64,000 nt of DNA from Neisseria dumasiana (GCF_022870885.1 NZ_CP091509.1:1054001-1118000), one strand, 5' to 3'. Positions 1-8,400 are shown, counted from the stretch's first letter. Notes: generated from the letters alone by a model not told the origin. Made by a program: numbers and translations.

Positions 1-1
1 T

Positions 2-874
2 ATGGTGGTGGAAGCAGTCGGCGGCTGGCTCACCAACTCGCTGGCGTTGTTGTCGGACGCAGGGCATATGTTCAGCGACGCTTTCTCGCTCGGCATCGCC
101 TTGCTGGCGTTCAAACTGAGTGAAAAAGCCACCACTTTCGACAAAACGTTCGGCTATAAACGCTTTGAAATTTTAACGGCCGCGTTTAACGGCATCACTC
201 TGATAGTGATTGCCGCGATGATATTTTACGAAGCCGTCGAACGCTTCCGCCAGCCGCCGGAAATCGCCACCACCGGCATGCTGGTGATCAGTATCATCGG
301 GCTGCTGGTTAATCTGTTTGTCGCATGGTATATGCTGCGCGGCAGCGACACCGAAGGCAATATCAACATGCGCGGAGCTTATCTGCATGTGTTGAGCGAC
401 TTGTTCGGTTCGTTCGGCGCGATAGCCGCCGCCGTGCTGATGATGGCGTTCGGCTGGAAATGGGCCGACCCGCTCGCCAGCGTTTTGGTGGCTGCTTTGG
501 TCGGCCGCAGCGGTTGGCAGGTGTTCCGCAAAACCCTGCACATTTTAATGGAAGGCACGCCCGATAATGTCGATGTCGGGTTATTGCTTGAAACCATCCG
601 CCAAACCGAAGGCGTACAGTCGGTGCATGATTTGCATGTGTGGATGATTACCAGCAACATCAATGCCTTATCGTGCCATGTGGTTGTGGACGGCAGTTTG
701 AGCGTTGCCGAAGCCGAGCAAATCGTTTACCGCATCGAACATGCGCTGGCGCATCAAAATATCCAGCATACCACCGTGCAAATCGAAAGCAGCCGGCATC
801 CGCACGAAGACAGCGTATTGTGCTCGATTCATCCGGACGATCATGAAACGCACGGCCATCATCATGCACATTAA
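2..874 (+). CDS. Cation diffusion facilitator (zinc/cation efflux), 5' end outside window
   Basis: CzcD/ZitB-like inner-membrane antiporter that exports Zn2+ or related divalent cations in exchange for protons. The visible part opens inside what should be the second membrane segment, with DAGHMFSD (H22, D26). A second HxxxD (H128, D132) marks TM5. Together these four residues form the usual intramembrane metal site. After about residue 190 comes the cytoplasmic dimerisation domain, and the last 25 residues are His-rich (ending HGHHHAH), a likely metal sensor or collector. CDF proteins normally carry an N-terminal tail and TM1 before this point, so the ATG at base 2 is probably internal and the gene is cut by the window edge. 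An inverted DUS pair follows. Confidence 0.9.
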   Translation: MVVEAVGGWLTNSLALLSDAGHMFSDAFSLGIALLAFKLSEKATTFDKTFGYKRFEILTAAFNGITLIVIAAMIFYEAVERFRQPPEIATTGMLVISIIGLLVNLFVAWYMLRGSDTEGNINMRGAYLHVLSDLFGSFGAIAAAVLMMAFGWKWADPLASVLVAALVGRSGWQVFRKTLHILMEGTPDNVDVGLLLETIRQTEGVQSVHDLHVWMITSNINALSCHVVVDGSLSVAEAEQIVYRIEHALAHQNIQHTTVQIESSRHPHEDSVLCSIHPDDHETHGHHHAH

Positions 875-888
875 ATCTGCTAGAATTG

Positions 889-928
889 AGGCCGTCTGAA
901 ACCTGCTTAACCTCTTTTCAGACGGCCT
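889..928. terminator. Inverted DUS pair, terminator-like hairpin
   Basis: AGGCCGTCTGAA at 889-900 and its reverse complement at 917-928 can pair around a 16-nt loop. It lies just past the cation efflux gene and before the HAD phosphatase. In Neisseria such paired uptake sequences often double as terminators. Confidence 0.7.
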
Positions 929-970
929 CAACGCATAGAAAACCGTTACCCATCATCATTAAGGACTCCC

Positions 971-1618
971 ATGACCGAAGCCGTATTGTTCGACTTGGAC
1001 GGCACCCTTGCCGACACCGCACTCGATTTGGGCGGCGCACTCAACACCTTGCTGCGCCGCCACAATTTACCTGAAAAAAGCATGGCAGAAATCCGCCCCG
1101 TCGCCAGCCACGGCGCAAGCGGCCTGATTTTGATGGGCGCAGGCATCGGCAAAGACCATCCCGAACATTCCTGCTGGCGGCAGGAATATCTGGCCGAATA
1201 CGAACGCTGCTTCAACCATGAAACCGTGTTGTTCGACGGTATCGACCGATTGATTGCCGAACTCGATAAACGCGGCATCAAATGGGGCATCATCACCAAC
1301 AAGCCGCACACCTTTACCCACCGTCTCGTGCCTAAACTCGGCTTCAGCATCGCACCTGCCGTAGTTGTCAGCGGCGATACCTGCGGCGAAGCCAAACCCA
1401 GCACCAAACCGATGTTTTACGCCTGCGAACAAATCGGCGTAAAACCCGAAAACTGTATCTATGTAGGCGATGCCGAGCGCGACATGCAGGCAGGCAGAAA
1501 TGCCGGCATGAAAACCGTATTGGCAAACTGGGGCTATATCGCTGCCGAAGACAAAACCGAAGAATGGCCGCATGATGCGCGTATTGATACGCCGCTGGAA
1601 TTGTTGGCGCATCTTTGA
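971..1618 (+). CDS. gph: HAD phosphatase, Gph family, MupP-like
   Basis: Haloacid dehalogenase phosphatase of the Gph family, 215 aa. Motif I is DLDGT with nucleophile D8 and acid/base D10. The Mg-binding motif VGDAERD lies around residues 164-171. Generic annotation would be phosphoglycolate phosphatase (2-phosphoglycolate to glycolate). The C-terminal pattern (WGYIAAED followed by a W and TPLELL), however, resembles MupP, the N-acetylmuramate 6-phosphate phosphatase of the AmgK-MurU cell-wall recycling route. That resemblance is recalled from family knowledge, not searched. The start follows an AAGGA-type ribosome site. The gene stands alone between two hairpins. Confidence 0.85.
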   Translation: MTEAVLFDLDGTLADTALDLGGALNTLLRRHNLPEKSMAEIRPVASHGASGLILMGAGIGKDHPEHSCWRQEYLAEYERCFNHETVLFDGIDRLIAELDKRGIKWGIITNKPHTFTHRLVPKLGFSIAPAVVVSGDTCGEAKPSTKPMFYACEQIGVKPENCIYVGDAERDMQAGRNAGMKTVLANWGYIAAEDKTEEWPHDARIDTPLELLAHL

Positions 1619-1653
1619 GCGGTGTAGGCTCAATCCTATTTCCCCAATAACCT

Positions 1654-1687
1654 AACGCCTGTTTGAAAACCTATTCAAACAGGCGTT
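1654..1687 (+). terminator. Hairpin terminator after the HAD phosphatase
   Basis: AACGCCTGTTTGAA (1654-1667) pairs perfectly with 1674-1687 across a 6-nt loop and is followed by a T-rich stretch. It is not built from uptake sequences, unlike most terminators here. Confidence 0.7.
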
Positions 1688-1737
1688 GGTTTCATTCTCA
1701 TCAAATCTCTATCGAGGCTGGCTCAGATTCCGTTAAG

Positions 1738-1780
1738 CAAAGCGTAAATAATTTCTTCATAAGAAATTATTTACGCTTTG
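1738..1780. repeat. Perfect 20-bp inverted repeat with 3-nt loop
   Basis: The arms 1738-1757 and 1761-1780 are exact reverse complements around CAT. The stem is AT-rich inside (AAATAATTTCTT) and closed by CAAAGCG/CGCTTTG. It sits between the phosphatase terminator and the vgrG leader. It could be a second terminator, a regulator-binding palindrome or the remnant of a mobile element. Confidence 0.6.
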
Positions 1781-1834
1781 TTTAATTGTAACGTGCTCCT
1801 CCAAACAGTTGAAAAAGCTGCTAAATGATGATTG

Positions 1835-1869
1835 ATGCCGTCTGAAACGCTTATTGTTTCAGACGGCCT
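1835..1869. terminator. Mixed AT/AG uptake-sequence hairpin upstream of vgrG
   Basis: ATGCCGTCTGAA (1835-1846) faces TTCAGACGGCCT (1858-1869), giving an 11-bp stem (GCCGTCTGAAA/TTTCAGACGGC) followed by TTTT. One arm has the AT form of the uptake sequence and the other the AG form. It ends about 90 bp before vgrG. Confidence 0.6.
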
Positions 1870-1960
1870 TTTATCATATGCAAATGGAAAATAAATATCC
1901 GTTCTGTTATATTTCTAAAGCATAATTTCCCTTTGTACACACCGCTTTGGAACACCCGCG

Positions 1961-4450
1961 ATGACCCAAACCCAATCCTACCAGCTCAGCTTCTCCCGCT
2001 TCACTCCCTCTCTCTCCGTCGTCTCTTTCACCGCCACCGAAGCCTTAAACACAGCCTACCGTCTCGACATCGAACTCACTTCTGCCGATGCCGACCTACC
2101 ACTGTCGTCGTACATCAACCAAGCGGCCAAGTTTACGGTGACGCCGGTAAGCTCTGATGTGTTGGGACTGATTGAGGGAATGATCGCCCCCCAGGCGTTG
2201 AAGGAATGGAGCGGTATCATCACTTCGTGTGAGAAGCTGTCGGTATCGGCGGACGAGACCCGTTACCGCATGGTATTGGAACCCCGCATCGCCGCATTGA
2301 AGCATCACCGCACTTCGCGTCTGTTTCAAAACCAAAACATCCCCGACATTATTTCGTCGCTGCTGAAACACCACGGCTTCTCCGGCGTTGATTTCCGTTT
2401 CAATACCTCACGCGAATACGGTGTGCGCGAGTATGTGACCCAGTATCAGGAAAGCGACTTCGCCTTTCTCAACCGGCTGTGCGAAGAAGAAGGCATCTGG
2501 TACGCCTTCGAGCAGAATGCCCAATATGGCGATGTGGCGGTATTCGGTGACGATACCGCCCATTATTTTCGCGGTAATACCTTTCCCTATCCCTACCGCC
2601 CCCACGGCGGATTGGAGAGCGTCGGAGCCGAAGCGGTGTTCGCCTTACAGGTAAAACACAACCCCATCCTCGAATCCATCCGCGTCGGCGACTACAACTA
2701 CCGCGATGCCGATACCGATTTGTCGTCCCAAGTAACAGCTAAAGATAAGGAAAGCGACAGCAGCGTCTTACTCGGCAGCGACAGCCATTGGGGTTTGCAT
2801 CAAAAGACACCCGCAGAAGCCCAACTTCAGACGGCCTTACTGCAACAATTGAACCACAGCCGCCGTATTGTTGCCTCCGGCAGCGGCAACATCACCGCCC
2901 TCAGCACCGGCCAAGTGTTTCAGACGGCCCCAAGCTTCAGCGAAGCGCCCAACGGCTGGCTGGTAGTGTCGCTCACCCACAGCGGCAGCCGCGACCAAGC
3001 GTACAGCCACCGCTTTAGCGCCATCCCCGCCGACAGCATCTTCCGCCCCGAACGCATCACCCCGTTACCCAAGATCCAGGGCAGCCTACCCGCACGAGTC
3101 ACCAGCCCCGGCAACTACACCTACGCCTATATCGACAACATGGGCCGTTACCGCGTCAAACTGCCGTTCGACCTCGACGAATGGAGCCCGGGCGGGGAAA
3201 GCCGCCCCATCCGACTGGCCAAACCCTATGCCGGCCCCGACTACGGCCAGCACTTCCCGCTGCACGAAGGCACCGAAGTGATGCTGTCGTTCGTACAGGG
3301 CAATCCCGATAGGCCGTATATCTCGGGTGTGATGCACGACAGTTCCCACCCCGACCACGTTCCCGCCGATTGGAACACCCGCAACGTCATCCGTACTTGG
3401 GCGAATAACAAACTGCGGATGGAAGACAAACAGGGTCAGGAGCATATCAAACTGGCGACCGAATACGGCAAAACCCAACTCAACCTCGGCCATATCGTCG
3501 ACAGCCAACGCCAAAAACGCGGTGATAACGGCGAAGGCTTCGAGCTGCGTACCGACAGTTGGGGGGCATTACGGGCGGGTAAGGGTTTGTTCATCAGCAC
3601 CGACGCCCAAAATCAGGCTTCGGGACAGGTGTTGGATATGGATGCAGCCATCGCCCAGCTCGAACAGGCAATCTCCCTAGCCAAAAGCCTCAATAAAGCT
3701 GCCCACACCGCCCAAAACGAAGCCACCGAGGCCGAAGAGCAGGCAGGCCGTCTGAACGACAGCCTCAAACAATTGCAACGCGCCGGCATCATCCAATCCG
3801 CCCCCGACGGCATCGCCACCGCCACCCCGCAAAGCCAACTGCACACCGCCGGCCAACACATCCACCATATCAGCGGCGGCGACACCGACATCAGCACCGG
3901 CCGCAACTTTACCGCCCATGCAGTCGGAAGCGTCAACCTGTTTGCCCAAAGCAGCGGCGCGAAGTTACAGGCCAATCAGGGCAAGGTAGAGATTCAGGCA
4001 CAGAACGACGAGATGCAGATCAACGCCCTCAAAGACGCCACCATTACCAGCAGCGCCGGCAAAGTAACCGTGGCAGCGAAAGACGAAATCCTGCTCACCA
4101 GCGGCGGGGCATACATCAAGATTAAAGACGGCAACATCGAACTGGGCAGCCCGAAGATGGTGTGGGTGAAGTGTGCGGGGTTTCAGGTGATGGGGCCGAG
4201 TTCTGCAGGGGTGAATATACAAGGCATACCTGCCGTTGAAAAGTATGATGAGCAGTTTCAATTGCTTTTACCCGATTCTTCCCCTATGCGTTTCGTTGAA
4301 TACAATATACGGTCAGGAGAGCAGGAAATTACCGGGAAAACTACCTCGAAAGGCATGAGCCAACGCATACACACCGAACAAAAACAGGAATTAGAAGTTG
4401 AATTAAAGTGGGTTGGCTTTACCGCCGACCTTCCATACGGAGAAGCCTGA
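1961..4450 (+). CDS. vgrG: Type VI secretion spike protein VgrG
   Basis: VgrG/TssI trimer that tips the type VI secretion needle and carries effectors into target cells. 829 aa. The gp27-like base occupies roughly residues 1-380, the OB-fold around 385-460 (YRVKLPFDLDEWSPGGES then HEGTEVMLSFVQGNPDRP), and a DUF2345-type beta-helix extension continues to about residue 735. The last 80 residues include YDEQFQLLLPDSSP, the kind of C-terminal adaptor that docks a cargo effector encoded next door. No enzymatic domain is fused. There are two uptake sequences inside the gene (near 2829 and 2930). The next gene starts 2 nt after the stop. No tss structural genes are in the window, so this is an orphan vgrG island. 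Confidence 0.93.
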   Translation: MTQTQSYQLSFSRFTPSLSVVSFTATEALNTAYRLDIELTSADADLPLSSYINQAAKFTVTPVSSDVLGLIEGMIAPQALKEWSGIITSCEKLSVSADETRYRMVLEPRIAALKHHRTSRLFQNQNIPDIISSLLKHHGFSGVDFRFNTSREYGVREYVTQYQESDFAFLNRLCEEEGIWYAFEQNAQYGDVAVFGDDTAHYFRGNTFPYPYRPHGGLESVGAEAVFALQVKHNPILESIRVGDYNYRDADTDLSSQVTAKDKESDSSVLLGSDSHWGLHQKTPAEAQLQTALLQQLNHSRRIVASGSGNITALSTGQVFQTAPSFSEAPNGWLVVSLTHSGSRDQAYSHRFSAIPADSIFRPERITPLPKIQGSLPARVTSPGNYTYAYIDNMGRYRVKLPFDLDEWSPGGESRPIRLAKPYAGPDYGQHFPLHEGTEVMLSFVQGNPDRPYISGVMHDSSHPDHVPADWNTRNVIRTWANNKLRMEDKQGQEHIKLATEYGKTQLNLGHIVDSQRQKRGDNGEGFELRTDSWGALRAGKGLFISTDAQNQASGQVLDMDAAIAQLEQAISLAKSLNKAAHTAQNEATEAEEQAGRLNDSLKQLQRAGIIQSAPDGIATATPQSQLHTAGQHIHHISGGDTDISTGRNFTAHAVGSVNLFAQSSGAKLQANQGKVEIQAQNDEMQINALKDATITSSAGKVTVAAKDEILLTSGGAYIKIKDGNIELGSPKMVWVKCAGFQVMGPSSAGVNIQGIPAVEKYDEQFQLLLPDSSPMRFVEYNIRSGEQEITGKTTSKGMSQRIHTEQKQELEVELKWVGFTADLPYGEA

Positions 4451-4452
4451 TT

Positions 4453-5553
4453 ATGACAACCCAACTGACTTTCAAGACCGCAGAAACCAATCAAACGCCC
4501 GAAAGTTGTGCTGCTTCTCAATGCGGATGCCCTACATTTTGGTCGCTTTTACAGCAGAAAAGCTATGTATTGCTTTCTAATCAAACGGTAAAAAATCAAT
4601 ACCACTTAGAAGCATGGTATGAACAGCGCGCCCGCAGGATAGCTGCGGTTTATGCACGGATTTACCTTGAAACGGACAAAGACATGGGAGCCAATCCGCG
4701 CTTGAAAGGCCGCTTTTATTGGATGGGCTTGGGGGCATTCGCTTCCAAAACCGTAGCGGCTACGTTTGATTCTTGGCTGACACGGACAGGTTATCAGGGC
4801 AATAAAGTAACCGCCAATTTTTTGGATGCCCCGAAATCGGTACATATTTTTGCCAAAGGCAATTTGTGGCTGTTTATGGATGTGGCACCGTGGCATTGGG
4901 CTTGGGCGGTTAGCCCCGGCTCGTTCGAGCTGTGTAAGGGCAGCCGCAATGCAGACAGCTACGTTTCGCCGGTAAAAAAGGCGCTGAATGCTTTGCCGTG
5001 GGCTTCCACCGCTCTGCCCGGGGTAAGGGGGTTTCGGCTAACTAAAGAAATTCGGGACGCTTTTGCCTTGCTACCGGAAATAGAAAAACAAAAGCCTTTT
5101 TCTTCAGAAAAAATCAAGAAGGATCAATTCACACATCTAAAAATAATTGCGGTACAGGAACAGAAAAACATCCTGCAAGGGATCTGTTGGAATCACCCGT
5201 GGATGCAGTCAGGCGCGCGAGCGCAGAGATTTTGGAGAAAACCGAAAACTTTTATTCGTTTCCACAGTAATTATGATGAAGAAATGAACGGTCTATTTGG
5301 CAAATCTGATAAAGAACGTTACGGCTTGCCGGAAGATCCTTTTTCGTACGCCCCAAAAAACATGAAAGCAGAAGAATACGACAGTAGGATGGATTGGATT
5401 TTAGCTGTAGCTAAAAAATATCATAATTTGATGATAGATCCGAATGGTAATAGCTATGTTGAAGGCCATTTGCGTAACATCGCAGGTTGGATTAATAGCA
5501 GTAAAGAAGGAGAAACCGATGGCTATTCCAACGACCCACAAGGCAACCAATAA
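4453..5553 (+). CDS. DUF2515-like protein, candidate type VI cargo effector
   Basis: 366-aa protein starting at ATG 4453, two bases after the vgrG stop. An in-frame upstream ATG (4408) lies inside vgrG and is unlikely. No signal peptide or membrane segment is evident, as expected for VgrG-delivered cargo. Recognisable stretches are RRIAAVYARIYLE near residue 60, WMGLGAFASKTVAATFD near 95, and IIAVQEQKNILQGICWNHP near 235. I associate these with the DUF2515 (YppC-like) family, from memory. The biochemical activity is unknown. Position between vgrG and a lipoprotein suggests an antibacterial effector. It overlaps the next gene by 35 bp, so the two are translationally linked. Confidence 0.6.
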   Translation: MTTQLTFKTAETNQTPESCAASQCGCPTFWSLLQQKSYVLLSNQTVKNQYHLEAWYEQRARRIAAVYARIYLETDKDMGANPRLKGRFYWMGLGAFASKTVAATFDSWLTRTGYQGNKVTANFLDAPKSVHIFAKGNLWLFMDVAPWHWAWAVSPGSFELCKGSRNADSYVSPVKKALNALPWASTALPGVRGFRLTKEIRDAFALLPEIEKQKPFSSEKIKKDQFTHLKIIAVQEQKNILQGICWNHPWMQSGARAQRFWRKPKTFIRFHSNYDEEMNGLFGKSDKERYGLPEDPFSYAPKNMKAEEYDSRMDWILAVAKKYHNLMIDPNGNSYVEGHLRNIAGWINSSKEGETDGYSNDPQGNQ

Positions 5554-6526
5554 ATACCGCTGGGCTGTGCTGATCGTCTTAAGCACCATCATTTTATTAT
5601 GCTCGGCAGCCTGCCGGGAAGAAAAGGAAAAAAACATGACACAAAACGTAACATTGGAATTGGGTAGAAGCGGCCCACAAACTTTCCAACAGGCTGGGGC
5701 AGCAATGGATAACCGCACCGCCGGCGAAATCGCGGGATTTCTTGATTTGAAATGGAAACCTTCCGCTTTGGGTAATGTAACCATCAAACACGGCGGCCAC
5801 AGCTTAACTATTCCGCATACTTTTACCGTAATGGGTACAGTATGGCCTAAACCCGCAGGCGAGGGGGTGGCCAGTATCGACTTAAACAGCGGCATCAGCG
5901 CAGATGAACTTATCCGTCACCGCGAAGCCTATGATTTATGGGTAAAGCTGATGGAGCAGATTCAAGACAGTGGATGGCAGCCGTTTATTGAATTATCCCA
6001 GCCAAGGCTGTCAGGTAAAGATGCACTCAGGTATTTTCAGGATAAAGAAAATTTCGGCTTAGGACATGCCATAGACCCTTATATTCTGCCGGATTTTCAA
6101 ACATGGCTGACAGTAGTTGCCCAAAGAGGTATTTTTACATATTTTCACCTAAATGGTCTTGCAATGAGTATTTCTCTTGATCAGACCGTTAAAGATCAAG
6201 AAGATTTAGACCGTATCAATAACAAATTAAATTTCACCGAATGGGGGCAATATATGCTGGATATTAAATTTACAACCACACGGTACAACACTCGAAATTT
6301 TGTATACCACAAATTTATTCCAGACGATTCCAGCTTGGAACAGATTGACGAAGAAATAAAGAAAATCAACGCCGACTTACCGACTTACTTAAAACGCTAT
6401 CAGAATATAGAGCTTTCCAAACGTAAGCAGGAAGAAGAAAGACTAGCTAAATTAGGCTACAAAATCGATACGACTTACCAAGACCCCGACCCGTTACCTT
6501 ATTTGCAGCAAGAACCGAAGTTCTAA
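5519..6526 (+). CDS. Lipoprotein, candidate immunity protein of the vgrG module
   Basis: 335 aa from ATG 5519, which has a clear ribosome site (AAGGAG 7 nt upstream) inside the 3' end of the preceding gene. After a positively charged N-terminus comes one hydrophobic stretch (WAVLIVLSTIILL) and a lipobox-like LLCSAAC, so it is probably lipid-anchored in the periplasm. The mature part has no domain I recognise. The C-terminus is charged, with a likely helical ERLAKLGYK segment. A periplasmic lipoprotein directly after a VgrG cargo gene is the usual arrangement for an immunity protein. That role is inferred. An internal ATG at 5636 is also preceded by a purine-rich stretch. Confidence 0.6.
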   Translation: MAIPTTHKATNKYRWAVLIVLSTIILLCSAACREEKEKNMTQNVTLELGRSGPQTFQQAGAAMDNRTAGEIAGFLDLKWKPSALGNVTIKHGGHSLTIPHTFTVMGTVWPKPAGEGVASIDLNSGISADELIRHREAYDLWVKLMEQIQDSGWQPFIELSQPRLSGKDALRYFQDKENFGLGHAIDPYILPDFQTWLTVVAQRGIFTYFHLNGLAMSISLDQTVKDQEDLDRINNKLNFTEWGQYMLDIKFTTTRYNTRNFVYHKFIPDDSSLEQIDEEIKKINADLPTYLKRYQNIELSKRKQEEERLAKLGYKIDTTYQDPDPLPYLQQEPKF

Positions 6527-6534
6527 GTTTGAGC

Positions 6535-6573
6535 AAATATGCCTGCTTGGCGGAATGTCGGGCAGGCATATTT
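6535..6573 (+). terminator. Hairpin terminator after the vgrG module lipoprotein
   Basis: AAATATGCCTGC (6535-6546) pairs with GCAGGCATATTT (6562-6573) over a 15-nt loop, ending in T residues. It lies 8 nt after the stop codon and would close the vgrG-effector-lipoprotein transcript. Confidence 0.75.
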
Positions 6574-6904
6574 ACTCAAGGCTTTTGGATTCGAATTTCA
6601 AGTGAAATCTTAGGTAGTGCAGGCTAGAACAGATTCAAGAATAAAGCACTTGGTGTTTTGTAGCTAAGAGAGTATGGGAACATCTGCTGTGAAACGTTTT
6701 TAATGATTTGCCGATTGATTTAAATTCTCTATCTAGAGATAAAGTGGATCTGAAATTATTTATTTGCGGACAGATGGATAATCTAAAAATTATAATTAAA
6801 ATGCCAATAATATATTTCTTTTATATTCCCTTAAAATTAAAAATCTTTTAGATACCAGCTTGGGAGCGATTATTCTTTAAGGATATATGAAGAAGTAAAT
6901 TTAC
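6574..6904. other. AT-rich gap without a recognisable gene
   Basis: About 330 bp of low-GC sequence between the vgrG module and the orphan lipoprotein. No ORF, uptake sequence or repeat is recognised. It becomes steadily more AT-rich towards 6904 and probably holds the promoter of the next gene (for example AT-rich stretches around 6780-6850), though no clear -35/-10 pair stands out. Confidence 0.4.
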
Positions 6905-7261
6905 ATGAAAAAATATTTGATTTTATTAGCATTATTATCATTAATTGCAGCTTGTAATTCAAAAAAAGACGTGCAAATATTACCCGATGCGGAATTGGGA
7001 GAGCCATATTCAGTTAGAATAGATTTTAGCAATGGCCAAAGAACATATCCCGATTTTTTTAAAGTTACTATATTACCTGCGGATTCTGGTTTATCTGATT
7101 CCGGATTAACTGGAAAATGGGATAATGAAACAGTCATCTCCGGTATACCAAAAGTAAAACAGGATATTTCTATTGAAATTTATTATTTAATACTGGGGCC
7201 GGTAGGGTTTTTTGAAGATAAAGAGCAAACGAAATTTTATAAAATAAAAGTTAAAGAATAA
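6905..7261 (+). CDS. Small AT-rich putative lipoprotein, unknown function
   Basis: 118 aa, beginning MKKYLILLALLSLIAACNSKK: a signal peptide with lipobox (IAAC), then a periplasmic domain of about 100 residues rich in beta-type sequence and ending in charged KIKVKE. I do not recognise the fold. Codon use is strongly A/T-biased compared with every neighbour, and there is no uptake sequence inside. It looks acquired from outside and lies just past the VgrG module, so it may be an extra (orphan) immunity protein. Its size would also fit a small Ig-like or inhibitor-like lipoprotein. Confidence 0.6.
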   Translation: MKKYLILLALLSLIAACNSKKDVQILPDAELGEPYSVRIDFSNGQRTYPDFFKVTILPADSGLSDSGLTGKWDNETVISGIPKVKQDISIEIYYLILGPVGFFEDKEQTKFYKIKVKE

Positions 7262-7271
7262 ATAAAAGGCC

Positions 7272-7407
7272 GGGATCCTTACAAAACCCGCATCTGAAGG
7301 GTATTTTTGTGCTGCTCGCTTACTTGCCTATCATGTGATATGTCTGCGCTCGCTGTGCTGCTTTACCTGAAACTGTATCGATATCTAGCGGTTTTTGTAG
7401 AGATCTC
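7272..7407 (-). repeat. Degenerate copy of the GAGACCTTTGC element (reverse orientation)
   Basis: The inside (GTGCTGCTCGCTTACTTGCC, then ATGTGATATGTCTGC) matches the reverse complement of the better-preserved copies at 29128 and 30072. The ends have decayed (GGGATCCTTACAAAACCC on the left, TTTTTGTAGAGATCTC on the right). It sits between the AT-rich lipoprotein and yicC. Confidence 0.6.
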
Positions 7408-7425
7408 GGGCCGTCTGAATCAATG

Positions 7426-8298
7426 CTATTCGATATTCTGAACCTGTTCGCGCATTTGTTCTATTAAAACTTTCAGTTCTACTGAAGCCTGCGTGCATTC
7501 GGCGGCAATCGCTTTGCTGCCGAGGGTGTTGGCTTCGCGGTTGAGTTCCTGCATCAGGAAGTCCAAACGCTTGCCTACGCTGCCTTGCGAGCTGGTAACG
7601 ATACGGCGGACTTCTTCGATGTGGGTGCGCAGGCGGCTGAATTCTTCGTCGACGTCTGATTTTTGGATAAACAGGGCAAACTCCTGCTGGAGCCGGTCGT
7701 TATCGATATTTTCTACCGCTTCTTTCAGACGGCCGCGTACTTTTTCCATGTGCGCTTCGAGCAGTTCGGGGAATACGCCGCTTAAACCGTTGATGATTTT
7801 TTCCATTTCATACAAACGCATCAGTAAATGCTGGGCGAGCTTTTCGCCTTCGCGGGCACGGGCGGCGGTAAAATCGGTTAATGCTTGTGCCAACAGGTTT
7901 TTCAATACTTCGGCAAATGCTTCTTCGTCTTCGTTTTGGCTGGCCAGCACACCGGGAAATTTCAAAATGTCGGCCACTGTCAGCTTGCCCAAATCATCGT
8001 GTGTTTTACGCCATTGTTTGTTTAGTGCGGCAAGTTGGGCGACCAGTTCTTCGTTAACCGCCAGGCCTTGTCCGTTTTGTGCAATATCCTGAATTTGGAT
8101 TCGGCATTCCAGTTTGCCCCGTGCCGCGTTGGCGGCAATGGTTTCGCGCAAGGTATTTTCGAGATGGCGCAAATCGTCAGGCATGCGGAACTGCACATCA
8201 AGATAGCGGTGGTTTACCGCACGGATTTCCAAATTGATGCGTTTGCCGCCGCACTCGCCTGCCGCATTGGCAAAGCCGGTCATACTGTGGATGGTCAT
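7426..8298 (-). CDS. yicC: YicC-family endoribonuclease
   Basis: 290 aa, the normal YicC length. It opens with MTIHSMTGFA and has NLEIRAVNHRYLDVQFRMPD near residues 22-40, both typical of the N-terminal YicC domain. The C-terminus (KRLDFLMQELNREANTLGSKA) is the DUF1732 part with the conserved acidic residues. In E. coli the family is an RNase acting on small RNAs. The gene is divergent from rph, another RNA-processing enzyme, with about 100 bp between the start codons. An uptake sequence lies inside the gene near 7728. Confidence 0.92.
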   Translation of the reverse strand: MTIHSMTGFANAAGECGGKRINLEIRAVNHRYLDVQFRMPDDLRHLENTLRETIAANAARGKLECRIQIQDIAQNGQGLAVNEELVAQLAALNKQWRKTHDDLGKLTVADILKFPGVLASQNEDEEAFAEVLKNLLAQALTDFTAARAREGEKLAQHLLMRLYEMEKIINGLSGVFPELLEAHMEKVRGRLKEAVENIDNDRLQQEFALFIQKSDVDEEFSRLRTHIEEVRRIVTSSQGSVGKRLDFLMQELNREANTLGSKAIAAECTQASVELKVLIEQMREQVQNIE

Positions 8299-8362
8299 AA
8301 TGCCTTACTCCGAATTAAATGGTATTGGGGGGAATCGTTGCAAAATATACCACAATCCGTCA

Positions 8363-8371
8363 TGTTATAAT
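8363..8371 (+). promoter_or_regulatory. Extended -10 promoter for rph
   Basis: TGTTATAAT (8363-8371) fits the extended -10 pattern TGnTATAAT, 29 bp before the rph ATG. The only -35-like hexamer, TTGCAA at 8338, is 22 bp away, too far to be sure of, which is tolerable for an extended -10. Confidence 0.5.
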
Positions 8372-8400
8372 CCGCTCCAATTGAGAATAAAGGAACTTTT

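Noticed and set aside
1835-1846. AT-type uptake sequence before vgrG considered as a sign of foreign origin of the island
   Set aside because: AT-type arms also occur at 31312 and 56345 beside ordinary genes, so the variant is not specific to the island.
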